A stretch of DNA of 64,000 nucleotides from contig NZ_BMES01000002.1 in assembly GCF_014636935.1 (NCBI RefSeq), positions 1,609,148 to 1,673,147 on the forward strand, given 5' to 3'. Origin of the DNA: Alsobacter metallidurans. Its GTDB lineage: Bacteria; Pseudomonadota; Alphaproteobacteria; Rhizobiales; Beijerinckiaceae. The position numbers were made by a program, and so were the translations under genes. How positions within the stretch are numbered: the first letter of the stretch is position 1; every line of letters begins with the position of its first letter. The notes under the pieces are model-generated. The model had not been told where the DNA came from. It ran no database searches and was given only the letters and a program-made list of their open reading frames with translations. Shown here piece by piece: positions 8,568-17,700 of this stretch.

Positions 8568-9548
8568 ATGCGCGTGTCAGCTTTGTTTGCTATGTTCGCT
8601 TCGATTTCCACAATCGTATGTGCAGCGGAGCGTTCTGTAGCGCAAGCTAACGCTCCGATACCGGATGCTGCGCTTTCGGCGGCGATGACCTATAACATCG
8701 TTACCGAGCAGGCAATCTATCAATTTTCAAGTTACGCACGGGCTGACATCGTTCGGGAAATTGTGCGTCACTGGCCTGATGCAGACAAGTCCGGGATTAA
8801 CACCGCGAAAAGAATACAACATTTTTTTGCTCAGATCGCGGTTGAAACAGGCGGCTTGGCCGATTTGGAAGAGAACCTTAACTACAGCGTAAAAGGTCTA
8901 ATTCGGGTATGGCCGAAGCACTTCAACAGCAAGAATGCTTCCGCGTATGCAGGGGATGGCTACAAGCTTGCGAATTTTATCTATGGTGGACGTTACGGAA
9001 ACCGCCCCAAGACGGATGACGGTTATGTGTATCGAGGAAGTGGATCGATGCAGCTCACCTTCCGGGGTAATTTTAGGGATCGCGGTAAGGAACTTGGGCT
9101 CGGAACCAAGTTGATGGACAACCCTGACTTGGTTCGTGAGCCGCCTATGGCTTTCCAGACTGCCTGGGCGTATTGGGCCGCGAAGAATGCAAACGAGCTG
9201 GCCGACAAGGACGATGTTGTTGGCATTCGTAAGGCGGTGAACGGTGGCCTTAATGGATTGCCGAACGCGAAATATTGGTTGGCGAAAGCCCGAGCTGCTT
9301 TCAAAGCCACTGGCGCTGGCGTATCAGAAGCCGAGGCGATCGATGCCGAAAAGGACGCGGCAACTAGGGCTGCGCTTCAGAGCCTGGGTTATAAGGCTCC
9401 AGCCGGTATAGCAAGCGGAGCTGACAAAGATGTTGTACCGAGCTTACTAAAGCAGTTCCAGAGGGATAATCACCTCCCGGTCACCGGAGGCCTAGATGCA
9501 AGGACAGAGAGACTGCTGTTCAGTCCGCAAAATATACCCCGCGAGTAG
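8568..9548 (+). CDS. GH19-type muramidase/chitinase-like enzyme with peptidoglycan-binding domain
   Basis: Exported 326-residue lysozyme-like enzyme. After a signal peptide (MRVSALFAMFASISTIVCAA) comes a GH19 lysin domain. It shows HFFAQIAVETGGLADLEENLNYS, containing the catalytic-Glu region and the ENLNYS motif of phage/plasmid GH19 lysins, and YRGSGSMQLTFRGNF, the counterpart of YRGRGLIQLTGRxNY. The C-terminal ~70 residues form a PG_binding_1-like repeat (LLKQFQRDNHLPVTGGLDARTERLL). The start at ATG 8568 puts the signal peptide first. Last gene of the secreted-hydrolase operon. Peptidoglycan is the likely substrate given the binding domain. Confidence 0.85.
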   Translation: MRVSALFAMFASISTIVCAAERSVAQANAPIPDAALSAAMTYNIVTEQAIYQFSSYARADIVREIVRHWPDADKSGINTAKRIQHFFAQIAVETGGLADLEENLNYSVKGLIRVWPKHFNSKNASAYAGDGYKLANFIYGGRYGNRPKTDDGYVYRGSGSMQLTFRGNFRDRGKELGLGTKLMDNPDLVREPPMAFQTAWAYWAAKNANELADKDDVVGIRKAVNGGLNGLPNAKYWLAKARAAFKATGAGVSEAEAIDAEKDAATRAALQSLGYKAPAGIASGADKDVVPSLLKQFQRDNHLPVTGGLDARTERLLFSPQNIPRE

Positions 9549-9756
9549 AGGCTTCTTAGCACATCATACGCGTTCGAAGCGCGGAAAGGCGTGCAACCGG
9601 TTGCACGGTGGGCGCTGGTGTCATCCAGGCGGACTTGTAACATCGAAGCACAAGCGGCGTGCGCGCCGACGTAGCCGCGTTTGTACCAAAGTTCGGATTA
9701 CGGCGGGCAGGCCGCGCTCCGTCAAGCGGGCAACGCAGGTTTTGTTTTCACGCTAG

Positions 9757-10467
9757 TTAGATGCCGCTCGAATGAGCCCCGAAGGCCAACGGGGTCAGTG
9801 CGCAGCTCCGACGTGATGGTCCGTGTAGTCGGTAGAAACGTGGTTTGTCGCTGAAATCGAAGATGCGCATCAGCACGAAGGTGGGCTCTTCCTCGTAAGC
9901 ACGGACCTCATTCGCAGCTACGATAAACGGAGCTCCGTGGTTGCCGTTCGTGGTTTTGACCTTAATAGCAAGCGGACGCCCCGCAGGATCGAAACCTGCA
10001 ATGTCATACCCTAGCCCGTCTCCCACGTTGGCACTCACCCAAATGACTTTTTCCGCGAGATCCGCTCTTCCTGCTGCCAGGAGTTCCGATTTCAGCACGC
10101 CTACTGCCCATTCTTCTCCAGCGCGGCCTAAGCGACGGTTGCGCTCGTCGCGTCCCGCGAAATTCACCCGAGCAGCACTTCGTTCACGCTGCACTTTGGC
10201 TGCGATATGAGGAAGGGGAGGAGCGACTTCTAAATCTCTGATTTTCCGCTCGTTGGTCTGCGGTGCGGGCGGCACCCCATCGAAGCGCCAGCTGCCGACA
10301 TTGGCTCGACGCCAGGAACCAGACATTCCGTATAGCGCTAGGCAGGACTCGAACTGCCCCAGGAACGGCAGATCTCTCCAAGCATACAACAGCTCCCTTT
10401 GCGGGATTTTCTCCACTTGATGGGTCGGCCGAAACGTCACGCTCGCCCTTGGGCGACGCCTCCTCAA
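9757..10467 (-). CDS. DUF3883 (NO VEIN C-terminal) protein, nuclease-fold, possibly degenerate
   Basis: 236-residue protein whose second half is a DUF3883 domain, a family with a PD-(D/E)xK-like nuclease fold common in restriction and defence loci. Visible motifs are GRAGEEWAV (helix-1 Glu), GLGYDIAG (acidic Asp), LAIKVKTTNG and the later FVLMRIFDFSDKPRFYRLHG. The canonical ExK is IEVKT in most members. Here the Glu is a Lys (AAG where GAG would be expected), so catalysis may be lost. The TTG start at 10467 overlaps an AGGAGG, so a GTG at 10440 is an alternative start. It follows the SIR2 gene by 14 bases on the same strand and is probably the last gene of the sspA-DUF262-SIR2 operon. Confidence 0.7.
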   Translation of the reverse strand: MRRRRPRASVTFRPTHQVEKIPQRELLYAWRDLPFLGQFESCLALYGMSGSWRRANVGSWRFDGVPPAPQTNERKIRDLEVAPPLPHIAAKVQRERSAARVNFAGRDERNRRLGRAGEEWAVGVLKSELLAAGRADLAEKVIWVSANVGDGLGYDIAGFDPAGRPLAIKVKTTNGNHGAPFIVAANEVRAYEEEPTFVLMRIFDFSDKPRFYRLHGPSRRSCALTPLAFGAHSSGI

Positions 10468-10481
10468 AGTTAGTCTGACGA

Positions 10482-11333
10482 TCAGCTTGCCGCCAGCGCG
10501 AGCAGCATTTGCGTCAGTTCCTGATACTCGTCGGTCGAACTGACTGGCACGATCCGAATTTTGAAATCCTTGAACCAGCGCTCCTTCTCCACCTCATTGA
10601 TCTTCTCCTTGGTCAAGACCGCGTAATGCGTCGGACCTGAATCCGGGGAGAAAGTGCTGGCCACATAGTTGAGCATGAGGTTGAGTTCGGGATCCGTCAT
10701 CGACGCGCCAATGAACACCACCGTGTACATCGAAAACATCGTCGCCAGCATGTGCTGGTAGGCCGGCTCTTTAAACAGGATGTTCCGATAGTCCTGGTCG
10801 GTGAGAATTATGCCGTCCCCGCTTCGCCCTGCATCGCCATGGGCTTTGAGGATAAAAAAATCTCGGCTTGATAGACTGCGACGGACTTCACCGGCGTCCT
10901 TGAAGGTGCATACGGTAACGTCCGGATCTCGCTGCCTGAACGTCCGCTCGATCAGGGAGTCGTAGTTGGTCGTCACGACGAACTGCAGCTTCTCAAGCTT
11001 GAGCATGGCCTCGTGCAAGGCCGTCGGTTCGGGCTTCGGCTCTATGAACACCCGCCGGATATAGCCGGCGAAGAAACTTCCGAGGTCGGACTTCAAACCG
11101 GACGCCGCCATCAGGTAGCGGCCCTGGCTGATCAGGGACTCGTAGTCCGCAACCTTGTCGGCGCCGATGCCGACGCTCGTCTTGGTTTCGGCGAGCATAC
11201 CCTTAAGGAAGTCACCCCAATTCGGCAGTCCCGCCCCGACGGAGGCGCCGGCGCCGACGAGCAGGCCGCAGTGGCCTTTGCGGTATTGATCTATGAGCGG
11301 GCTAGGGAGGTCAGCCGGGTCGAAGGCCATCAT
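10482..11333 (-). CDS. SIR2-like protein, candidate NADase effector
   Basis: 283-residue single-domain SIR2-like protein. Motifs: nucleotide loop LLVGAGASVGAG (residues 24-34), TTNYD (121-125), catalytic His in KAHGD (His165), and FIGASMTDPE. Family knowledge: bacterial SIR2_2 proteins in defence systems (Thoeris ThsA, DSR, SIR2-APAZ) hydrolyse NAD+ to kill infected cells. No zinc-binding Cys quartet of deacetylase sirtuins is seen. The start overlaps the DUF262 stop as ATGA with a strong GGAGGTGA site, so the two are made together. Position within the sspA operon suggests phosphorothioate- or phage-dependent triggering, with the DUF262 protein as the sensor (inference). Confidence 0.85.
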   Translation of the reverse strand: MMAFDPADLPSPLIDQYRKGHCGLLVGAGASVGAGLPNWGDFLKGMLAETKTSVGIGADKVADYESLISQGRYLMAASGLKSDLGSFFAGYIRRVFIEPKPEPTALHEAMLKLEKLQFVVTTNYDSLIERTFRQRDPDVTVCTFKDAGEVRRSLSSRDFFILKAHGDAGRSGDGIILTDQDYRNILFKEPAYQHMLATMFSMYTVVFIGASMTDPELNLMLNYVASTFSPDSGPTHYAVLTKEKINEVEKERWFKDFKIRIVPVSSTDEYQELTQMLLALAAS

Positions 11334-12406
11334 TTCACCTCCACGTTCCTGAAGAACCTAGCTATGGCTTTGAGGCGCGCTTGCAGGCTTGCGGCCTTCG
11401 CGCCTTCAGCGCGGAACGCGAAGAGGTAGTCATACAGCGATCGGTCGAGGGGCTGTGCGTCCTTTCGCCGGCCGTTGAGCAGCAGCTCAGGTGAGGACGT
11501 ATAGTTCCGGCGGCGCTCTTCAAATGCGTCATAGGCAGCCGTGAACTTGGCCACATTGATCGCCTTTCCGCTCATTTGGAGCTTTATGATTAGCGCCAAT
11601 AGGTCGACGAAGATCCACTTCCGAGTGATCGGATAGCGCGTATGGGCGTCGACCTCCGAAAGGACGTTGAGGGCGTCGCCGACCTTGGCGGACAAGGCCA
11701 TGATCTCTTCCGTCGGGCGGTGATTATACTCTGCTTGGAGGTCCCGAAGGTCGGTTGATTTCATATCGCGGCTGCCGTCGTGCGCCCCGACGGCGAAGGC
11801 GTAGCTCGCGAAGTCGAAGTGCTTGGTGCGGTCGTCCGTGATTTTGGTGTTGGCGAAGAACTCGTGCGACTTGGCCATAAGCTGGATCATGTTCCGCATG
11901 GGACCAAGCTGAGCGTTGCGCAATTCCGCGGGATTGAGCGGCATACCCATCTGCAGGCGCGCGAACAGCGTTGTGATCTCGTCGTTAGTGGATTCGAGAA
12001 TTTCGCCCACGCCGATCTCGAAACTCGCGAACCGGCCCTTCAGCAATTTGTCGAGCTGCGGGTAGCTCTTGTCCGCAATGACATGACTATCCACCGCGGG
12101 AAGCGCTGGATTGTTCTTCAGACTGAATCCGAGCTGTCTTGAGCCCCCGGCCGGCTTGGCGACGAAGTCCCAAATGGCCCGCAGGCGCTGCTGGCCATCG
12201 ACCGCCTCGTAGTCATGGAGACCTCCAAGGGGCAGCTTGCGAAGATAGATTTTGGGGACGTCCATGCCGCGCAAGATCGAGTCGATCAGCAACACCCGGC
12301 GCCCATCTTTCCACGCGGGGCCGCGTTGCCAAGCCGGATTGAGATCGATTTTGTCCTTCAGCTTAATGAGCTTCTCGATCGGCCACAGGTGCTGTTCAAC
12401 CTTCAT
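11330..12406 (-). CDS. DUF262 (SspE/GmrSD N-domain-like) protein with DGQQR motif, no HNH
   Basis: 358-residue DUF262 protein of the ParB-like/GmrS family. It carries LNPAWQRGPAWK (24-32), the DUF262 QR signature, and AVDGQQRLRAIWDF (68-81), the DGQQR motif used for NTP hydrolysis in GmrSD and SspE. Family knowledge: SspE recognises phosphorothioated DNA through its DUF262 part and cuts phage DNA with a C-terminal DUF1524/HNH nuclease. Here the C-terminal half (for example SPELLLNGRRKDAQPLDR) shows no H-N-H nuclease motif, and the protein is far shorter than two-domain SspE. It lies 114 bases downstream of sspA on the same strand and overlaps the SIR2 gene by four bases. Confidence 0.85.
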   Translation of the reverse strand: MKVEQHLWPIEKLIKLKDKIDLNPAWQRGPAWKDGRRVLLIDSILRGMDVPKIYLRKLPLGGLHDYEAVDGQQRLRAIWDFVAKPAGGSRQLGFSLKNNPALPAVDSHVIADKSYPQLDKLLKGRFASFEIGVGEILESTNDEITTLFARLQMGMPLNPAELRNAQLGPMRNMIQLMAKSHEFFANTKITDDRTKHFDFASYAFAVGAHDGSRDMKSTDLRDLQAEYNHRPTEEIMALSAKVGDALNVLSEVDAHTRYPITRKWIFVDLLALIIKLQMSGKAINVAKFTAAYDAFEERRRNYTSSPELLLNGRRKDAQPLDRSLYDYLFAFRAEGAKAASLQARLKAIARFFRNVEVK

Positions 12407-12520
12407 TTAGGATCCGCCTCCCCGCCGCCCCGCACCCAGGATTTTCCAACCTCGAGGCTTCGGCATCGATTTGCATGCCGCTGGGGTTGTGTCGAGGCCG
12501 TTCTCCCACCGACCGGGTGA

Positions 12521-13672
12521 TCACGCTTGGCGCTGCGCGGCAATGGCGCGCGCGATGCGTTCGGCCGCAAACCAGACCTCCGCGCTCGTCGTGAACCGAC
12601 CGACCGAAAAGCGAACGCACTCCGCGGCCTCGTCAGCGGTCATGCCGATGGCCAAGAGCACCTCCGACGGACCGATGATCCCAGACGTGCAGGCCGAGCC
12701 GGTCGAGGCCGCGACATGGGGTTGGAGCCTGGTTAGAAGATCGACAGCATCGACGCCCGGAAGTCGGACGTGCAGGCACCCGGGATGTCTTGGTGTGCCT
12801 GCCACCGTGATGGCGAACTCGACGCCGTGGGCGCTCAGGCTGTCGGAAAGACGAGACCGCATGGCCGCAACCTTGGGCCGCTCCACGCCACCCTGCCGAG
12901 CTAACAGCTCGCAGGCGACGCCTAAACCGACACAGAGCGGTGTGGGGATCGTCCCCGGCCGCAGCCCCGCCTCCTGTCCTCCGCCGAAGGCGATGGGCTG
13001 TGGGCGCCAGGGCGCCTCTTCGGCAACCACCACGGCGCCGACACCGCTTGGGCCGCAGATCTTGTGCGCCGACAGGGCAAGGGAGTCGGCGCCCCAAGCT
13101 CGGAGATCGACCGGCCCCGCCGCGAGCGCTTGGGTGGCGTCCACATGCACGAAAGCGCCGACCGCGCGCCCGAGCGCGGCCATCTCTGCCGTGGGTTGAA
13201 TCGTTCCGATCTCGTTGTTGACGGCCATCACCGACAGCACGGCGACATTGTCGTCCAGCCGGTCCTTCAGCGCTTCAAGGTCGATGAGGCCGTCGCGACC
13301 GACAGGAAGCGCCTCCGTGCAAAACCCTTCCAGTTTCAGAGCTCTGGCCGGCTCACTGATTGACCTGTGCTCGATGGCGGAGACGAGAATCCGCCGGCGA
13401 GACGCAGGCGCGCTTCTGGCTGCGCCGAGCACTGCAATGTTATTAGCTTCCGAGGCTCCGGAAGTGAAATAGACCTCGTCGGGTTCAGCATTGACTAGAT
13501 CGGCGACTTGCCGGCGCGCCACATCCACGCGATTACGGGCGCGCCAGCCGAAGCTGTGCTCTTCTGCGCTCGCGTTGCCGGGCGTAGCATAGGCCCGGTT
13601 CATGGCCTCTAGGACAGCCGGGTCGACCGGCGCCGACGCCTGATAGTCCAAATAAGCGGACGAATCGTTCAT
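12521..13672 (-). CDS. sspA: Cysteine desulfurase of a phosphorothioation system (SspA/DndA type)
   Basis: PLP-dependent cysteine desulfurase, 383 residues, that takes sulfur from L-cysteine as a persulfide for DNA backbone modification. Visible: N-terminal AYLDYQASAPVDP, the PLP lysine in LSAHKICGPSGVG (Lys204), VHVDATQA for cofactor contacts, and the persulfide cysteine in GSACTSG (Cys328) followed by GPSEVLLAIGM. The start is set at ATG 13672 because family members begin with that YLDYQAxxP segment. The frame is open upstream to 13783 but would overlap sspB. It is divergent from sspBCD across a 91-base gap and heads the operon with DUF262, SIR2 and DUF3883 genes. A housekeeping IscS role is less likely given the neighbours. 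Confidence 0.85.
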   Translation of the reverse strand: MNDSSAYLDYQASAPVDPAVLEAMNRAYATPGNASAEEHSFGWRARNRVDVARRQVADLVNAEPDEVYFTSGASEANNIAVLGAARSAPASRRRILVSAIEHRSISEPARALKLEGFCTEALPVGRDGLIDLEALKDRLDDNVAVLSVMAVNNEIGTIQPTAEMAALGRAVGAFVHVDATQALAAGPVDLRAWGADSLALSAHKICGPSGVGAVVVAEEAPWRPQPIAFGGGQEAGLRPGTIPTPLCVGLGVACELLARQGGVERPKVAAMRSRLSDSLSAHGVEFAITVAGTPRHPGCLHVRLPGVDAVDLLTRLQPHVAASTGSACTSGIIGPSEVLLAIGMTADEAAECVRFSVGRFTTSAEVWFAAERIARAIAAQRQA

Positions 13673-13763
13673 AGTTCCCCACGCACTGGCGACGTCCGCC
13701 AGGAGTTGACATAAACCGTCCGGATGGGTCTTTTCAACTGGTAGTACTGACCAGTGAGACCCC
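13673..13763. promoter_or_regulatory. Divergent promoter/operator region between sspA and sspB
   Basis: 91-base gap between divergent sspA and sspB. It contains a consensus-like TTGACA at 13706-13711 on the plus strand, without a clear -10 at standard spacing. An inverted repeat ACTGGT (13737-13742) / ACCAGT (13750-13755), seven bases apart, lies eight bases before the sspB ATG. Such a palindrome directly before the start is a good operator candidate for autoregulation of the modification genes. No separate regulator gene lies next to it. Confidence 0.5.
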
Positions 13764-14759
13764 ATGCCCCGTAGCCTCCTCATAGCCTCGGACAGTCGAC
13801 TTCAATTTGCGGGCCACGAAACTTTCCCGCTTCGGTACGGATGGCTGAAAAAGGCCTATGATGCCGTAGTGGAAAGAGCCGACTCAACGGGAAACGGTGC
13901 GACCGTGTTCAATGATGACGCAGCGATTTCGTGGTTCGGCGTCGGTCGCAACATGGTGATTTCTATTAAGCATTGGGCGATTGCTACCGACATATTGGTC
14001 GCAGAGGACCGCCCCGGCGAGCGGGCCGCTCATATTCTTCTCGGGCGAACCGGGAAAATGCTCTTTGGCGAGAATCGGGATCCCTATCTGGAGCATCCCG
14101 GCTCGCTTTGGCTCCTGCACTGGATGCTTGCCGGCAAGCCGGGGCGCGCCACGGTGTGGCATTGGGCTTTTAACGAGTTCCACGAACCCACCTTCGACCG
14201 CGAGCTGATGCGGCGTCGCCTTCATCGTCGGTGCGATGAGCTGAGCGAATCCGGCCGTCTCGGCAAGGAGCGCACGATCAGCGACATCACTATCCGCCGT
14301 GACGTCGAGTGCCTGGTGCGGACCTACTTCGCCCTGCCCGGGGGTGCACGGCGTGCGCCTGAGGACAGCATCGAGTGCCCGCTGGCCGAGCTGGGCCTCA
14401 TCCAAAAGGCAGGCGTCGGCGAACTCTATCGCTTTCGGCGCGGACCGAAGTCCTCCTTGCCCGACGAGGTGTTCCTCTTCGCCTTGCTGGATTTCTGGCG
14501 CACCTACTATGCGGCGCGAAAGTCCTTCTCAGTGGACTTCCTGACCTTCGAACGCGGGTCGCCCGGCCAGGTCTTCCTGCTTGACGAAGAGGCGGTCGCG
14601 GAGCGCTTGGTACGTCTCGACGCCTTGACCGACGGCGCGGTGCGCTGGGACGAGTCCTCCGGCATGCGGCAACTCTATGGCCACAAGCTCGAGAGCATCG
14701 ACGAATGGGGCCTTCTGCGAGCGATGTACGACCGCGACCTTCGCAGGGGGGCAGCATGA
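13764..14759 (+). CDS. sspB: DUF4007 protein, SspB-like
   Basis: 331-residue DUF4007 protein, the family of SspB in SspABCD phosphorothioation systems. It begins with the family hallmark FAGHETFPLRYGWLKKAYD, then a winged-helix-like DDAAISWFGVGRNMVISIKHW segment with a conserved GVGRNM, and a C-terminal region ending YDRDLRRGAA. Family knowledge: SspB takes part in installing single-stranded PT and has been reported to nick DNA. The ATG at 13764 lies just before the conserved block, so start error is small. Its stop overlaps the sspC start as ATGA. The first gene of the rightward seven-gene operon. Confidence 0.82.
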   Translation: MPRSLLIASDSRLQFAGHETFPLRYGWLKKAYDAVVERADSTGNGATVFNDDAAISWFGVGRNMVISIKHWAIATDILVAEDRPGERAAHILLGRTGKMLFGENRDPYLEHPGSLWLLHWMLAGKPGRATVWHWAFNEFHEPTFDRELMRRRLHRRCDELSESGRLGKERTISDITIRRDVECLVRTYFALPGGARRAPEDSIECPLAELGLIQKAGVGELYRFRRGPKSSLPDEVFLFALLDFWRTYYAARKSFSVDFLTFERGSPGQVFLLDEEAVAERLVRLDALTDGAVRWDESSGMRQLYGHKLESIDEWGLLRAMYDRDLRRGAA

Positions 14760-17700
14760 CCGGCACTCTCAATCAGATCGTTCACGTCGCCCGCCGCTTC
14801 ACCCGCTCAATCCGAGTGGACACCGATCTGAGCGACCCTGCGGCCCTGGAAGGGTTCGTCTGTTCGCAGTCGGCGGTTGACGCGTTGCTCGCTATGGGCC
14901 GCCATCGTGAAGCCACCGGCCACGCCGCATTCACCTGGACGGGCCCGTATGGGAGCGGCAAGTCCAGCTTGGCGGTCGCCCTGGCAGCGCTACTAACCGA
15001 ACCGCCGAAACTCGCCCGCCGGTTCTTCGAGACGTCCGACCCCTCCGACGCCGACGAAATCTTGGCCCTGTTTAGGCCGTCGCGCCGCGGTTGGACCGTG
15101 GCGCCCGTGGTCGGCCTTCGCGCCGACCCGGAAGCCACCATCGTGAAAGCCCTGAAAGCCGCGCTTCCTACCGGCGCGCCGGTGCGAAAGCGAGATGAGC
15201 GCTTCGCGACCTGGATGCAGCGGATCGCCGCCGCGGTTCCCTCGGAGGGCGTCGTCCTCCTCATTGACGAGATGGGTAAGTTTCTGGAGCACGCCGCCGT
15301 AGAGCACGGCGATGTTCAGGTCTTCCAGGAGCTCGCGGAGATCGCCTCGCGGTCCGCCGGCCGGCTCATCGTCGTCGGCATCCTGCATCAGGCCTTCGAC
15401 GAATACGCCCACCGCCTGTCCCGGGAGGGTCGCGACGAATGGATGAAAGTCCAAGGCCGCTTTCTCGACATCCCCATCAGCTTGGCGGGCGAAGAACAGA
15501 TCGAGCTGATTTCGCGTGCGATCGAGAGCAAGGCGCCGGCGGACCTGCCGTCTGGCCCCGCCGAGGTCGTGGCGCAGGCAATGCGCGGAATGCGGTCCGG
15601 GTCCCCGAGGCCGCTGGAGGATCGGCTCAAGGCCTGTTGGCCGCTACACCCGACGGTGGCGGCCCTGCTCGGCCCGATCTCCCGGCGGAGATTCGGCCAA
15701 AGTCAGCGCAGCATCTTCGGCTTCCTGACCTCCGCAGAGCCGTTCGGCTTCCAGGAATACCTGAATACGACCCCACGCTGCGGCGAGGAATATGGCTCCG
15801 AGCGTCTGTGGGACTACCTGCGTGCCAACCTCGAACCGGCGATTCTGGCATCGCCGGATGGCCACCGCTGGTCGACGGCGGTCGAAGCGGTCGAGCGATG
15901 CGAAGCGCGGGGCGGAACTGCGCTACATCTTCGGCTCTTGAAGGTGATTGCCCTGCTGGATCTGTTCAAGGACCGGTCCGGCCTGCAGCCCAGCCTCGAC
16001 CTCGTCCGCACCGCCTTGCCCGTCTCGACGGATGCGGACTTCGAGACCCTTCTCGCCGACCTGCTGGCCTGGTCGGTGATCGTACACCGCCGTCACGCCG
16101 GCGCCTTGGCGATTTATGCGGGCAGTGATTTCGATATCGAACGCGCGGTCGAGCAGGCCCGCGAGGCCGGCGTCGCGGTCGACTATCGGCAGCTAGCGCA
16201 ACAGGCCGCCCTGCAGCCGATCCTTGCCAAGCGGCACTACGAGACCACCGGCGCCCTTCGTTGGTTCGAGATCGATCTGGCGCCAGTCCATGAGGCGGAG
16301 GATCGCGTTCGGCACTACAAGCCCGCTACGGGCGCAGCCGGGCTGTTCATGCTCCTGGTCAGCGCCAAGGGAGAGCCGATCGCCAAAGCCAAGAAGGTCA
16401 TTCGGTCGCTTCGACGGGTAGGGGACGACAGGCTGATCGTGGTCGGCTGGACCCGGGACAGCTTTCGCCTGAGGGAAATGGCCAGCGAACTGGCGGCGCT
16501 CGAACATGTGCGGGCCAATCGGCCAGAGCTCGAAGGCGACGCCATCGCCCGGCGCGAGGTCGACGCGAGGATCGCGCGCATCAGCGCAGACCTTGAGGAC
16601 CGTCTCGCAGAGGCCATCGACGTCGTCGACTGGTCGTTGCCCGAAGGCGCGCAAGCCGAATCCGCGAACCGCCTGTCCGGTCCGGCGGCCTTGAGCATCT
16701 TAGCCTCCGGCCTGGCCGACTGGCGCTATCCGCTGACGCCTCATCTTCGCAACGAACTGGTCAATCGCACCCGGCCGTCTTCCAACGCCGCTGCTGCGAC
16801 CCGGGCGTTGCTGAGGGCCATGGTCGAGCAAGCCGGCGAGGAACGGCTGGGCATGCAGGGCTATCCGCCGGAGGCCGGGCTGTTCGTCAGCCTGGTCGAG
16901 GCCACCGGCCTCTATCGCCAAGACGAGGCCGGCAAGCTCGCTTTCCATGCGCCGACCGAAACTGACTCGTCGCGGCTTTATCCGCTCTGGGGAGCCGCGG
17001 ACGCTGCCCTCAATTTATCGGTGCGCGGCTGCACGCTCGAAGAGCTGTTCGCCGTCTGGCGAAGCCCCCCCTACGGAGTTCGAGACGGACTGTTGAGCAT
17101 CCTGGCCGTCGCTTATCTGCTCACCCGTCGCGACAACACCGCGATCTACCTCGACGATGTATTTCGGCCTCAGGTGGACGGCTTCTTCGTCGACCGGCTT
17201 CTGCAGGAGCCTAATGCTGTGCGGTTGCGGCAGGTGGAGATCAGCGACGTCGACGCCGGCCTTGTGGCGGCATTGGCCAAGCATCTGAGCGTCGATGATC
17301 GTTGTATCGACCCGACGCCCCTCGAAGTGGCCAAGGGCCTGGTCAGCAAGATCCGCGGCCTTCCGTCGTGGACGACCCGGACAGCAACGCTATCGAAATC
17401 GGCGGCCGCTCTGCGGACGTCGGCGCTGGCGGCGAGCGATCCGAACGAGCTGCTGTTCGAGGATTTGCCTCGCGCCACGTTTGACGGTTCGGAGCGCGTT
17501 GGCGTGTCCTTGGCCCGAGCGGTGGTGCGCGCGATCGATGAATTGGAGGCTGCCTACCCCGCCATGCTCGAGGCCATGGCCGCCACGCTCCTGGCGGAAT
17601 TGCGCTTCAAGGGCGCCGCGTCCGGCGACTATGGTCCGCTTCAGAGGCGGGCCGCGAACGTCCGCGGATTGACCGGCAATTTCCGGCTGGATGCTCTAGC

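Noticed and set aside
12521-13672. Housekeeping IscS/NifS
   Set aside because: No isc/suf neighbours. It is divergent from sspBCD and followed by defence genes.
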